A DNA stretch of 64,000 nt from Pseudanabaena sp. ABRG5-3 (GTDB lineage: Bacteria; Cyanobacteriota; Cyanobacteriia; Pseudanabaenales; Pseudanabaenaceae), in the NCBI RefSeq assembly GCF_003967015.1, contig NZ_AP017560.1, positions 1,364,001 through 1,428,000 of the forward strand, in the 5' to 3' direction. A program made the translations under genes and the position numbers. Of this stretch, positions 33,933 through 42,699 are shown one piece after another; positions within the stretch are counted from its first letter, which is position 1; each line of letters starts with the position of its first letter. The notes beneath the pieces were generated by a model. The model made no database searches. It was not told the DNA's origin and saw nothing but the letters and a program-made list of their open reading frames with translations.

Positions 33933-35936
33933 ATGAGTATATGTAGTTTTGATATCTTTGACACTATTCTAACAAGATCGGTATTAACACCATCTGAAGT
34001 TTTTCATATTTGTGGTGTTCGCGCTGTGCAGTTTGGTTGGCTCAGCATTTCACCGAAGATGTTTCAGATTGAGCGTGTGAATGCAAGGGATCGATCTTGC
34101 AAATTTATCGAGGGAGGAGAGAATACCCTTGATGAAATCTATGATGAACTTGCTGATGCTCTAGAACTACCCCAAGAAACCATATCTAAACTTAAGAATC
34201 TCGAACTTGAAGTTGAAAGGGAATTGCTCATTCCTGTTCCAAAAGCTTATCAAATGATTTCGGAAGCAAGGCGATCGCATTCTTGTGTTTTATTTCTATC
34301 AGATATGTATTTACCCTCTAGTTTTCTTGAGGAGAGACTGCGACACCATGGCTTTTGGCAAGAAGGCGATCGCTTATATGTATCCTCAGAATTGCGAAAA
34401 TCTAAAGGTAAAGGGGATTTATTTTTAAAAGTGCTTGAAGAGTGCAGTTTGAAACCTCAAGAACTTACACATATTGGTAATAGTTGGCATTCAGATTATA
34501 CAAAGCCGAGTTCCTTGGGCATTAAGGCTGAATACTTTAATGATGCTAATCCCAATCGATATGAATCAGTACTGCAAAAATACGCCAATACTACAAATGG
34601 AATTACTTCTCTTTGGGCAGGGCTGTCTCGATACACCAGACTAACGACTTTATCGAATACATCTAAAGAAGGGATACTCAGAGACATTGCGGCTTCTGTG
34701 GCTGCACCAATTTTAACAGCCTATACGCTCTGGATTTTGCAACAGGCTAAGGCTCGGCAACTTGCGCGGCTGTATTTTTTGGCAAGGGATGGGGAGATAT
34801 TGCTACAAATTGCGAAGGAACTTGCGCCACAGCTCTATCCAGAAATAGAGCTACGTTATCTATATGTCAGTCGTCAAGCGCTGAGAATGCCAGGGGTAGT
34901 TGAAATTAATCAAGCATTTTGGGAATGGATGTTTGATGATACGCATCTTTTGTCCATTGAAAGTCTGCTCAAACGGATGTGCCTCGATCGCCAATCTGCC
35001 CAACCAATTTTTGATGAGTTAGGTTATTCTTGCGATCGCTGGCAAGACAATCTCACCAGATTAGAACGACTTGAACTACGGGCAAAGTTAGAACAGCATC
35101 AACCTTTGCAGAAAATCATTCTCCAAGTTGCCGCCCAAAAACGTGAAGTCTTAAAAGCCTATCTACAACAGGAAAAAATGCTCGATGGTCAAGCATTTGG
35201 ACTAGTCGATGTCGGTTGGCGCGGCAGTTTACAAATTTCCCTAGAAAATGCCTTTGAGATCTTTGGTACAAGAATGCCTATAGGGTTTTATTTTGCTTTA
35301 GATAAACCAACGGGCAACCTCAAGCATAAGGGTGAGGTATTAGCATTTTTCTTTAATTTGACTAACTCGACAGGACATAGAAACCATATTGATGCTCGTT
35401 ATGTAACTGCGATGGAGGTGTTTTGTGCGGGCTGTGAAGGAACTACCCTCGATTATGCTGTGCAGGCAGATGGTACGGTAACGCCTGTTTTGAAGCATAA
35501 AAATAATCAACCTGCCCTTGATTGGGGTTTGCAATACTTTCAAACAACGGTAATTAATTTTGTGTGCCATCTTGTAGAGCGATCGCCTGTGGATTTTCCG
35601 ATGACCACCTCCCCGAAATTATTACGTGATGCTCTAGATGACCTATTCCTGACCTTTAATAACTCCCCAACGCAACGGGAGGCAGAGGCTTTTATGGATT
35701 GTCCATTTTTTGATGATCCTAATGAGCTTTATCACTTTTATTGGGCAATGCCTTTGCGGTTAATTAATGTTTTGCGCTATGCGATCGCGAAAAATGAGAT
35801 CTTTGTCACCCACCGCAATGCTTGGAATGAGGCAAGTCTACAGGTCAGTTCCCCACTGGTCAAAGCCATATTTCCTGTAGCGATCGCTCAGCGCAAATTT
35901 CTCAAGCGATGCAAAAAATTGATTACAGGTACGTAG
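33933..35936 (+). CDS. HAD-superfamily protein (COG5610-like)
   Basis: This 667-residue cytosolic protein starts MSICSFDIFDTILTR with HAD motif I (nucleophile D7), then LFLSDMYLPSSFLEERL (motif II), KGKGDLFLKVLEE (motif III Lys region) and HIGNSWHSDYTK (motif IV). The C-terminal 400 residues (LYFLARDGEILLQIAKEL, GLVDVGWRGSLQISLENA, MEVFCAGCEGTTL) belong to the same family and have no known activity. Such proteins are often encoded among glycosyltransferase genes and are thought to act on polysaccharide precursors; that is inference. The start ATG is at 33933. Confidence 0.82.
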   Translation: MSICSFDIFDTILTRSVLTPSEVFHICGVRAVQFGWLSISPKMFQIERVNARDRSCKFIEGGENTLDEIYDELADALELPQETISKLKNLELEVERELLIPVPKAYQMISEARRSHSCVLFLSDMYLPSSFLEERLRHHGFWQEGDRLYVSSELRKSKGKGDLFLKVLEECSLKPQELTHIGNSWHSDYTKPSSLGIKAEYFNDANPNRYESVLQKYANTTNGITSLWAGLSRYTRLTTLSNTSKEGILRDIAASVAAPILTAYTLWILQQAKARQLARLYFLARDGEILLQIAKELAPQLYPEIELRYLYVSRQALRMPGVVEINQAFWEWMFDDTHLLSIESLLKRMCLDRQSAQPIFDELGYSCDRWQDNLTRLERLELRAKLEQHQPLQKIILQVAAQKREVLKAYLQQEKMLDGQAFGLVDVGWRGSLQISLENAFEIFGTRMPIGFYFALDKPTGNLKHKGEVLAFFFNLTNSTGHRNHIDARYVTAMEVFCAGCEGTTLDYAVQADGTVTPVLKHKNNQPALDWGLQYFQTTVINFVCHLVERSPVDFPMTTSPKLLRDALDDLFLTFNNSPTQREAEAFMDCPFFDDPNELYHFYWAMPLRLINVLRYAIAKNEIFVTHRNAWNEASLQVSSPLVKAIFPVAIAQRKFLKRCKKLITGT

Positions 35937-36058
35937 CTAGCCCTGTGGCGAGCGCTGCGTGATCGTCAAGAGATATCACAACATCTCCAACAATGTGAAA
36001 CCAGCAATCAGTGCTTAACTATTATTAGGAATATATTAAGCATTGTATAAATCTGCAT

Positions 36059-37189
36059 ATGAGTGTATCGACCAAAAATAAACCTATCGAACCTGCCCTT
36101 GCGGCGGTAAAGCAACGCTTAGAAGAAGGTGGTGCATTGCTTCCAGATAGCCCTGACAACTTACTAGAAGTCGTTGGCATACTCAAAAGCTATGGTGTCA
36201 TATTGGGAGAATATTACCGAAATCTCACTTATATCTCTGAGCATCAATTTTTAGAATTTTTCCCATTTTTTAAGTTTTTTAATGGTGATTTTTCGTTAAG
36301 TAAGCTAGGTCGTCACTGGTGGCACGATCGCATTAATTTTGAATTTGCGGAATATTGCATGAAGGCAATGTTTTGGCATGGTGGCGGTGGTTTAGATAAA
36401 TATTTGGACTCAGAGGAATTTCAACAACGCGCTAAGGCAGCGATCGCCGCAAAAAGTAAAAGCAATCCGCTGATGGCAATTTTGCATCTATTGTTTCCTG
36501 ACTTTTTGCCAGAGCAAGTGCGCCTGATGACCTATTACAGTGCTTTAGGATATTTTTGGTCGTTCATGTCACCGATGTTTTTAGAACTCAGCGATCGCTA
36601 TGATCGGGGTGAAATTAATAGCATTCCTGATGTCGTGAGGCATATTCAAGATGGTCTAGTTGCGGCGGCGGCAGTCCCTTATGTCTATAAAGTAACCATC
36701 AATGGCAGTGATTACGATATTGTACCGAAATCAGCAAATTTATCATTTTTAATGGATACGGCTGTCCCCTATGTGGAAGCTGTATTTTTCCGTTCTTTCC
36801 CCTTCCGTGGCACTGTTTCCTACAATGCACAGGCGCAGCAAATTTCTCCTGAAATTTCACACTTCAATTATGGCGTGCTGTATGCTGATCCTTTACCCGT
36901 TGGTGGAGCAGGCATTCCGCCCACATTGCTAATGCAGGATATGCGTCACTATTTACCCCAATATTTATTGGATGTGTATAGAAATAGCGATCGCGGTGAA
37001 GAAGATTTACTGGTGCAAATTTGTCTTTCGTTCCAAAAGTCGATGTTTTGCGTAACGACAGCAGCTTTGCGTGGTTTAGCACCCCATCCCTTTGAAACTC
37101 AAGATCCCAAAGAGAAAAAAGCTAACGATAAATTCCTTGCGCCTTGGCTAGATCGCCTATCGCGATCGCGCCTATACACCTTGCAATAG
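36059..37189 (+). CDS. chpX: CO2 hydration protein of NDH-1 (ChpX/CupB type)
   Basis: ChpX/ChpY subunits attach to specialised NDH-1 complexes on thylakoids and convert CO2 to bicarbonate. The 376 residues include LLPDSPDNLLEVVGILKSYG, SKLGRHWWHDRINFEFAEYC, MKAMFWHGGGGLDKYLDS, AVPYVEAVFFRSFPFRGTVS and GGAGIPPTLLMQDMRHYLPQ, matching the family end to end. The length and the absence of ndhF/ndhD partners nearby favour the constitutive ChpX (CupB) over ChpY. It is convergent with panB. Confidence 0.88.
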   Translation: MSVSTKNKPIEPALAAVKQRLEEGGALLPDSPDNLLEVVGILKSYGVILGEYYRNLTYISEHQFLEFFPFFKFFNGDFSLSKLGRHWWHDRINFEFAEYCMKAMFWHGGGGLDKYLDSEEFQQRAKAAIAAKSKSNPLMAILHLLFPDFLPEQVRLMTYYSALGYFWSFMSPMFLELSDRYDRGEINSIPDVVRHIQDGLVAAAAVPYVYKVTINGSDYDIVPKSANLSFLMDTAVPYVEAVFFRSFPFRGTVSYNAQAQQISPEISHFNYGVLYADPLPVGGAGIPPTLLMQDMRHYLPQYLLDVYRNSDRGEEDLLVQICLSFQKSMFCVTTAALRGLAPHPFETQDPKEKKANDKFLAPWLDRLSRSRLYTLQ

Positions 37190-37195
37190 GACAGG

Positions 37196-37215
37196 CAATG
37201 GGCTTAAGCCCATTG
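37196..37215. terminator. Small hairpin after chpX
   Basis: CAATGGGC-TTAA-GCCCATTG, seven bases after the stop, followed by TTTTA. A second, stronger hairpin follows at 37221. Confidence 0.6.
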
Positions 37216-37220
37216 TTTTA

Positions 37221-37255
37221 AATAAAGAGTCGGCGCATTGCGCCGACTCTTTATT
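37221..37255. terminator. Bidirectional terminator between chpX and panB
   Basis: A perfect 16-bp stem AATAAAGAGTCGGCGC with ATT loop. The right arm reaches the panB stop codon at 37251. Confidence 0.8.
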
Positions 37256-38015
37256 GATTTCTGACATCTTGGCAATATTGCTTGACAGCTTCTGTAATTG
37301 TCTCTTGCAAATTTGTATATTTCTTCGCAAAGGGGGGCTGCCAATCGGATAAGCCCAGCACATCATGGGTCACTAAAATCTGTCCATCACATTCCTTGCC
37401 AGCACCAATACCAATCGTAGGCACAGGAATTAAATCCGTAATTTTGGCGGCTAATTCGGCAGGAATATTTTCTAATAACAACGCAAAAATACCTGCCTCT
37501 ACTAAAGCTTTGGCTTGATGCAAAATCTCTTCGGCGGTGTCGGGAGTGCTACCTTGAACCCGATAACCAATGCGATGTACCGATTGCGGTGTTAGCCCCA
37601 CATGACCCATGACGGGCATTCCCGCCTGCACTAACTTACGAATTGTGGCAACCATATCGGGATAGCCCCCCTCTAGCTTGATACCCCGTGCATCGGTTTC
37701 CTTAAAAATGCGTCCCGCCGATCGCATCGCCTCTTCCGCACTCACCTGATAGCTCAGAAATGGCATATCGACAATGAGTAACGCATTTTCCACAGCACGT
37801 CCGACCGCTTGGGCATGGTGGATCATTGCCTCAAGGGTAATGGGGAGTGTCGTTTTATGACCTAGGGCGACCATTGCAAGGGAGTCACCCACCAAAAGCA
37901 TATCCACACCTGCTTGATCTAGCAATTTGGCGATCGCATAGTCACTGGCTGTCAAAGCCACAATGGGCTTCTTTTGCTGTTTCCATTTTTGCAATTGGGC
38001 GATCGTCACTGGCAT
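37251..38015 (-). CDS. panB: 3-methyl-2-oxobutanoate hydroxymethyltransferase
   Basis: This enzyme makes ketopantoate for pantothenate and CoA synthesis. The 254 residues start [20 protein letters not shown] and include [50 protein letters not shown] and [20 protein letters not shown], the metal and substrate-binding segments. No panC or panD is close by. Confidence 0.96.
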   Translation of the reverse strand: MPVTIAQLQKWKQQKKPIVALTASDYAIAKLLDQAGVDMLLVGDSLAMVALGHKTTLPITLEAMIHHAQAVGRAVENALLIVDMPFLSYQVSAEEAMRSAGRIFKETDARGIKLEGGYPDMVATIRKLVQAGMPVMGHVGLTPQSVHRIGYRVQGSTPDTAEEILHQAKALVEAGIFALLLENIPAELAAKITDLIPVPTIGIGAGKECDGQILVTHDVLGLSDWQPPFAKKYTNLQETITEAVKQYCQDVRNQ

Positions 38016-38185
38016 CGGGGCATTCCTCGTAAGTTAAAGCTTCGCTATTGTAGATTTTTCAGTTGATGGAATAACCTTGCTTTGGGGTGCTATTCCATCA
38101 AAAAATTAATAGGGTTAATATCTAATGTAAACTTTTTAAAGCAAACACAAAAGGTTAATTGAGTTCGGTACGAGAATCAAACATT

Positions 38186-38377
38186 ATGCAAGTTGGACAA
38201 AGAGTTCGTGTTCGTGGTTTCAAAGATGGTAGTGGTAAGGCGATCTCCAGCAAAGTTGGTGCGATCGGTGTAATCAAAGAAGAAAAGATTATGGATGGCA
38301 GCAAATGGGGCTATATCGTCAAATTTGATGACAGCACCAAGTCTTGGTTTTTTGCAGACGAGCTAGAGTCTGCCTAA
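38186..38377 (+). CDS. Small conserved cyanobacterial protein (DUF2862-like)
   Basis: This 63-residue protein MQVGQRVRVRGFKDGSGKAI ... KWGYIVKFDDSTKSWFFADE resembles DUF2862, short SH3-like proteins of cyanobacteria with no known role. I start at the ATG 38186; the frame from 38159 starts with a non-ATG codon. The plan (short beta barrel) is similar to PsaE but the sequence is not. It is followed by a strong hairpin. Confidence 0.75.
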   Translation: MQVGQRVRVRGFKDGSGKAISSKVGAIGVIKEEKIMDGSKWGYIVKFDDSTKSWFFADELESA

Positions 38378-38403
38378 ATGGTTTATGATGTCGCTCCGCA
38401 TAT

Positions 38404-38452
38404 TAGCAAGGGATTATGCTCCTGACTTAGGCGGGAGCATAATCCCTTGCTA
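38404..38452 (+). terminator. Hairpin after the DUF2862-like gene
   Basis: A perfect 19-bp stem (TAGCAAGGGATTATGCTCC with its complement) around an 11-base loop, 27 bases past the stop and 34 before the HU gene. Confidence 0.7.
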
Positions 38453-38485
38453 AAGAAGTGAGCATCATAACTACATCTAAGCCCT

Positions 38486-38803
38486 ATGGCAGATATTAAC
38501 CGTCAAGATATCATTCGGGGCATGATGGCGGAGGTTGATGGACTGAGCTATAGTATGGCTTCAGCAAGTCTTGAGGCAGTGATTACCTGTCTCACCCAAG
38601 CTCTCGCTAATCACCAATCGATTATGTTGAGTGATTTTGGCAAGTTTGGGGTACGCCATCGTCGCGCCCGTTCGGGAAGTCATCCTCGCACTCATCAGCC
38701 CATTACAATTCCCGAAGTTACCGTTCCCCATTTCACCCCCAGTCCTCATTTAAAAAAGCTGGTGCAAAAGTCCAATGAGCCTAATTCTGACATTTCTCGG
38801 TAA
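38486..38803 (+). CDS. HU-like DNA-binding protein
   Basis: This 105-residue protein has the HU/IHF fold: NRQDIIRGMMAEVDG, ASLEAVITCLTQALANHQSI, MLSDFGKFGVRHRRARSGSH (the beta-arm entry) and PEVTVPHFTPSPHLKKLV. The usual RNP at the tip of the arm is replaced by GSHPRTHQP, and the C-terminus is extended. It overlaps the following ATPase gene by 29 bases in another frame, so the two are translationally linked. It is too diverged to be the main HU. Confidence 0.85.
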   Translation: MADINRQDIIRGMMAEVDGLSYSMASASLEAVITCLTQALANHQSIMLSDFGKFGVRHRRARSGSHPRTHQPITIPEVTVPHFTPSPHLKKLVQKSNEPNSDISR

Positions 38804-39839
38804 AGGTGGTGTTGGCAAGACGACAACCGCGATCGCGGTTGCTCGTGCTTTTGCCGCCCAAAACAAACAGGTTTTATACGTCGGTCAACAAGCAGGTGAT
38901 AGCCTCAGCATCAGGTTAGGTGTTGATCTCAACAGTGACCCACAATCCGTTGCACCCTATTTTTCGGCTGTTCATCTAAAATCTACAATTTTACTCGAAA
39001 GATATTGGGACAAGATGAAAGGCTTGGAAACTCAATATCTGCGTAGTCCTTTTTTTAAGGAAGTCTATGGTCAAGAGCTAGGCATTTTACCTGGAATGGA
39101 TGCAGCTCTGGGCTTGAGTTTCCTGCGTGAGCGTGATGCTGAAGGTAAGTATGACGTAATTATTTACGATGGTGTTGGCGATCTGGAAACCTTGCGGATG
39201 CTGGGAATGCCAGAAATTCTCGGTTGGTATCTACGTCGCTTTAAACAGGTATTAACGGGTTCAGCGATCGGTCAAGCTATTTCTCCCTTTGTTGAGCCAA
39301 TCTTAAGAAGTATTCTCCAAGTTTCCAGCACCGATGATATTTCCCAACAGGCAGGAGAAATGTCATCGGTATTAACTCGCGGTCAAAAAGCCGTGAATGA
39401 TCCGTGTCATGTTGCTGCTTACCTCGTCACGACAGGAGATCCCTATGCGATCGCTACGGCAAAATATCTCTGGGGTAGCGCTCAACAGGTGGGCTTAACC
39501 GTTGGTGGCATATTTGCCCGTGATGCCATATCTGAGGAAGAATTTGCACCCCTTGCAATCTTCCCAGTTCCCGATCAAGTTACGGAGCTAGCTATCCCTG
39601 ATCGCTTGAAAGCCACTTTTGCTCCCCAACCAATTGAGATTGATATTGTCAATAAGCAGGTGAAATTATTCTTACCCACATTTAACAAGAAACAAGTCAA
39701 ACTCATCCAACTAGGACCCGAAGTTACGATCGAAGCAGGTGATCAGCGTCGCAATATTTTCTTGCCGAATGAACTCGCTGGCAAACAAGCCACAGGCGCA
39801 AAATTTCAGGATTCCTATTTAATTATTTCTTTCGGCTAA
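38775..39839 (+). CDS. ArsA/Get3-like ATPase with C-terminal HSP20-like domain
   Basis: This 354-residue protein begins LILTFLGKGGVGKTTTAIAV, the deviant Walker A of the ArsA/Get3/ParA class, and has KYDVIIYDGVGDLETLRMLG as Walker B. The last 80 residues (IEIDIVNKQVKLFLPTFNKK ... NIFLPNELAGKQATGAKF) look like the alpha-crystallin-type ArsA-HSP20 domain seen in cyanobacterial members. No arsenic genes are near; a targeting or chaperone role is more likely. It overlaps the HU-like gene by 29 bases. Confidence 0.85.
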   Translation: MSLILTFLGKGGVGKTTTAIAVARAFAAQNKQVLYVGQQAGDSLSIRLGVDLNSDPQSVAPYFSAVHLKSTILLERYWDKMKGLETQYLRSPFFKEVYGQELGILPGMDAALGLSFLRERDAEGKYDVIIYDGVGDLETLRMLGMPEILGWYLRRFKQVLTGSAIGQAISPFVEPILRSILQVSSTDDISQQAGEMSSVLTRGQKAVNDPCHVAAYLVTTGDPYAIATAKYLWGSAQQVGLTVGGIFARDAISEEEFAPLAIFPVPDQVTELAIPDRLKATFAPQPIEIDIVNKQVKLFLPTFNKKQVKLIQLGPEVTIEAGDQRRNIFLPNELAGKQATGAKFQDSYLIISFG

Positions 39840-39840
39840 A

Positions 39841-39887
39841 ATCCCCCAAAAACAAGGCAGTGTAAAACACTGCCTTGTTTTTGGGAT
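39841..39887 (+). terminator. Hairpin after the ArsA-like gene
   Basis: CCCAAAAACAAGGCAGTGT with its complement around AAA; the left arm has two extra C. It starts directly after the stop. Confidence 0.75.
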
Positions 39888-40285
39888 TGATTCAGATAGC
39901 CATATTTAAGTTAGGAAAATCAAAACATAAAAAATTAAAGGCGGCGCGAAGCGCCGCCTTTAATTTTTTAAAACTATTGAATGGTTTACCTTCGATTCAC
40001 AGATTACAGACACTTCACCCATATTACCTGCTGATGAATTCCCAGAGATTATCTTCTCAACACTATTTGGCTATTCCGATAAGTTATACGCCAACCAAAT
40101 AGTGAGTTACTGCATCTTCCTATCAACGATGGGAACTCTCTATTTCCGTTCCCTAGAAGGCAAAAAGATTTTTGGATAAAACTTTAAAAATGGGTCGCAA
40201 TGCGACCCATTTTTGTGATTGAGGTTAGGAGCGATCGCTATAATTACAAATAACTAAATATCTCAAAAAAAATTGCGATCAAAAT
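39888..40285. other. Gene-free region with two perfect hairpins
   Basis: A 20-bp stem with GGCGGCGC apex lies at 39928-39970 and a 12-bp stem (AAAATGGGTCGC, AAT loop) at 40187-40214. Between them about 215 bases contain ACTATTTGGC at 40059 facing CCAAATAGT at 40096, but no open frame I believe in. It might hold a small RNA; I cannot assign one. Confidence 0.5.
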
Positions 40286-40570
40286 ATGTCTACTACCATA
40301 CTTAGCGTTAAAGATGCAGTTCAAGCTGCAATTAAGTATTTTAATGAGCTGCAAAATATAATTGGATTGAGTTCATTTAATCAAAACAAATTAAATCAAG
40401 ATTTGAGACTAGAAGAGGTTGAGCTTTCTGATGACCGCTCTCAATGGTTAGTCACACTAGGCTATAACATTAGTGATAATCTGGGAATTCGCTCTAGTAG
40501 AGAGTATAAAATTTTTACTGTAGATGCTGCTAGTGGAGAAGTTAAATCAATGAAAATTAGAGAGGTATGA
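40286..40570 (+). CDS. Unrecognised small protein, probable partner of the PIN gene
   Basis: This 94-residue protein (VKDAVQAAIKYFNELQNI, LRLEEVELSDDRSQWLVTLG, EYKIFTVDAASGEVKSMKIR) has a helix then a series of strands, roughly like a single PepSY-type unit. I do not recognise a family. Its stop overlaps the PIN gene start as ATGA (40567-40570), the coupling seen in TA operons, so an antitoxin or regulatory role is plausible. The start ATG is 18 bases after an AAAAAAAATTGCG stretch without a clear ribosome site. Confidence 0.62.
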   Translation: MSTTILSVKDAVQAAIKYFNELQNIIGLSSFNQNKLNQDLRLEEVELSDDRSQWLVTLGYNISDNLGIRSSREYKIFTVDAASGEVKSMKIREV

Positions 40571-41067
40571 CCAACTTCGCGGCAACCTTGATTAATCAAT
40601 ATCAGACAAAGGGCATTCTAATCGATACAAATATTCTGCTTTTGTGGTTAGTTGGCTCCACCAACAAGGAGCGTATTACCAAATTTAACCGTACACAAAG
40701 CTTTGAGGTTACAGATTACGAGTTATTAGTTGCGATATTTCAAAAATTTCAAAAAATATTAACAACCCCCAATATTTTGACAGAAGTTAGTAATCTCATT
40801 AATCAGCTAGGTGAACCTGACCGATCTCAATGCTTTTCCATATTCGCAAGGGATATTGCTCAATTAGATGAGATCTACACAGATAGTAATACCATTGCTG
40901 CGACGGATAAATTCCCGAAATTTGGATTAACTGATTGCGGCATAGTAAATGTGGCTAAAGATAATTACTTAGTGCTTACTGATGACCTAAAACTAGCAAG
41001 CTATTTACAAAAGATAGGTATTGATACACTTAACTTCAATAATATTCGTGTATATGGATGGAAATAA
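40567..41067 (+). CDS. PIN-domain protein (putative RNase toxin)
   Basis: This 166-residue protein has the PIN-fold acidic set: GILIDTNILLLWLVG (first Asp, about residue 19), NILTEVSNLI (Glu), KFGLTDCGIVNVAKDNYLVL (Asp) and TDDLKLASYL (last Asp). That suggests a metal-dependent RNase. It is larger than typical VapC (about 130) owing to an insertion with NKERITKFNRTQSFEVTDYE. It is coupled by ATGA overlap to the small gene upstream. All acidic residues appear intact. Confidence 0.8.
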   Translation: MTNFAATLINQYQTKGILIDTNILLLWLVGSTNKERITKFNRTQSFEVTDYELLVAIFQKFQKILTTPNILTEVSNLINQLGEPDRSQCFSIFARDIAQLDEIYTDSNTIAATDKFPKFGLTDCGIVNVAKDNYLVLTDDLKLASYLQKIGIDTLNFNNIRVYGWK

Positions 41068-41073
41068 GCTGAC

Positions 41074-42570
41074 ATGCAACTTAGCCCTCGCTTTAAATGG
41101 TTTTCGCAGCCGCTTGATCGCTATGCAATTGGGGTAGCGGCAATATTGAGTGTCGCGATCTCCATATTGCTATGGATTGGCGATCGCACTGCGCCACAGG
41201 TAAGAGACTTTAGTTGGCAAGGGCAGAGAGTTGATGCTAGCAATACAGCCTTTGTATTGACCTTTAACCGTCCCATGAATCGCGAAAGTGTCGAACAAAA
41301 CCTCAAATTTGACCCACCCCTCCTCGGCAAAATCAGTTGGTCATCACGGCGAATGTCCTATACACCGCTAGCACCTGCAACCTATGGTAAGTCTTACACA
41401 GTCAAGCTCGACAATGCCTATGATCGCTTTGCTAATGAATCTGGTAAAAAAATAGCGATCGAGCCTTTTACGGGTAGCTTTACCACACCAAATCCTTACT
41501 TTGCTTATATTGGCTCACAGGGGGAAGAAAAAGGTCGCCTTGTCCTTTACAATGTTTTACAGAAAGAAAGGCGAGTTTTAACACCTCCTAACCTGACAGT
41601 TCTAGATTTTCGGATCTATCCCGATCGCCAAAAAATTCTGTTTGGAGCGATCGAAGCGGCGGGGCAAAGCTTACTTGACCAAAAACTCTATGTGGTAACG
41701 ACGGGAATTGATCGCGAAGATCGTTTAACGTCCAATTCCTCTGACATCAAACCTATACTCGGTAGTGATGATTATCAAAACTTCAAATTCGATCTCTCGC
41801 CCGATGGCAAAAACATCTTGGTGCAACGGCTCAGCCGTCAGCAAGTTGGTCGTTATGGACTTTGGCTTATTAAAGAAAACCAACAACCGCGATCGCTGGA
41901 CAATCAACCAGGGGGCGATTTTATGTTTACGCCCGACAGCTCATCGGTGGCGATTGCCCAAGGTGAAGGAGTTGCGATTTTGCCTCTTGAGCCGCAAGCC
42001 CCACCGTTGGACTTTCTCCCAAGATTCGGTACTGTTTTGAACTTTGGTAGGAGCGGGACGCAAGCCGCCACCATTAAATTTAATAAAGACTATACGCGAT
42101 CGCTCTACTTAGTAAATAACCAAGGCGTACAAAAGGAACTCACCAAAATTAGCGGTTCTATTCTTGGTGCTCAATTTGATCCTCAAGAGAAAAATCTCTA
42201 TTGCTTGCTTACTGATGTAGAGCAAGATACTGCTAAAAATATTTTTCGTGAAAAGCCCTATCTTGCCGCGATTAATTTGGAATCAGCGCAACTACGAAGA
42301 CTTTTAGAGCTTCCATCCCAAAGAGAGATTCAATTTAACATTGCACCCGATGGACAGTCGATTCTTCTCAATTCTGTCACCCCAAGTAATAGTGAATCTA
42401 CCAATTCTCAGTCTATTCCTGAAGATTCTGCCAAAGCTTCTAGAAGCCCACAGACTCCTCAAGCCCCAACGCAGTTAATTGTGTTGCCGATTAGTGCCTC
42501 AGATAGCAACAATTTACCACAACCTGAAGTTCTACCTATGTTCGGTAAATCTCCTCGATGGTTGCCCTGA
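41074..42570 (+). CDS. Membrane-anchored protein with Ig-like domain and beta-propeller-like repeats
   Basis: This 498-residue protein has one N-terminal membrane segment (YAIGVAAILSVAISILLWIG), an SbsA-type Ig-like domain (TAFVLTFNRPMNRESVEQNL, GKSYTVKLDNAYDRFANESG) at about 45-140, then propeller-like strands (LDFRIYPDRQKILFGAIE, FDLSPDGKNILVQRLS, FNIAPDGQSILLNSV) as in TolB/WD40-like proteins, and a Ser/Pro-rich stretch near the C-terminus. It probably faces the periplasm. Its start is six bases after the PIN gene stop, but functional linkage is uncertain. Confidence 0.75.
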   Translation: MQLSPRFKWFSQPLDRYAIGVAAILSVAISILLWIGDRTAPQVRDFSWQGQRVDASNTAFVLTFNRPMNRESVEQNLKFDPPLLGKISWSSRRMSYTPLAPATYGKSYTVKLDNAYDRFANESGKKIAIEPFTGSFTTPNPYFAYIGSQGEEKGRLVLYNVLQKERRVLTPPNLTVLDFRIYPDRQKILFGAIEAAGQSLLDQKLYVVTTGIDREDRLTSNSSDIKPILGSDDYQNFKFDLSPDGKNILVQRLSRQQVGRYGLWLIKENQQPRSLDNQPGGDFMFTPDSSSVAIAQGEGVAILPLEPQAPPLDFLPRFGTVLNFGRSGTQAATIKFNKDYTRSLYLVNNQGVQKELTKISGSILGAQFDPQEKNLYCLLTDVEQDTAKNIFREKPYLAAINLESAQLRRLLELPSQREIQFNIAPDGQSILLNSVTPSNSESTNSQSIPEDSAKASRSPQTPQAPTQLIVLPISASDSNNLPQPEVLPMFGKSPRWLP

Positions 42571-42581
42571 CTTTTCTAGAT

Positions 42582-42666
42582 TTACTGTAAGAAATATTTA
42601 AAAGGCATTGCTTGGCAATGCCTTTTAAATATTTCTTGGTTCGGGTTTAAGCGCAAAGCGCTGTAA
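42582..42666. repeat. Variable-hairpin repeat, family A, copy 3 (inverted)
   Basis: Read on the minus strand it begins TTACAGCGCTTTGCGCTTAA, ACCCGAACC, then a perfect 23-bp stem (42589-42637) with a new arm sequence AAGAAATATTTAAAAGGCAT... The second flank of copies 1 and 2 is mostly missing. Confidence 0.75.
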
Positions 42667-42699
42667 GGCTAAAATAACATTAGTTCTACGGAGGTCAAT

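Noticed and set aside
39875-40102. 75-codon frame after the ArsA-like gene
   Set aside because: It runs through a perfect terminator-like hairpin and has no recognisable protein pattern.
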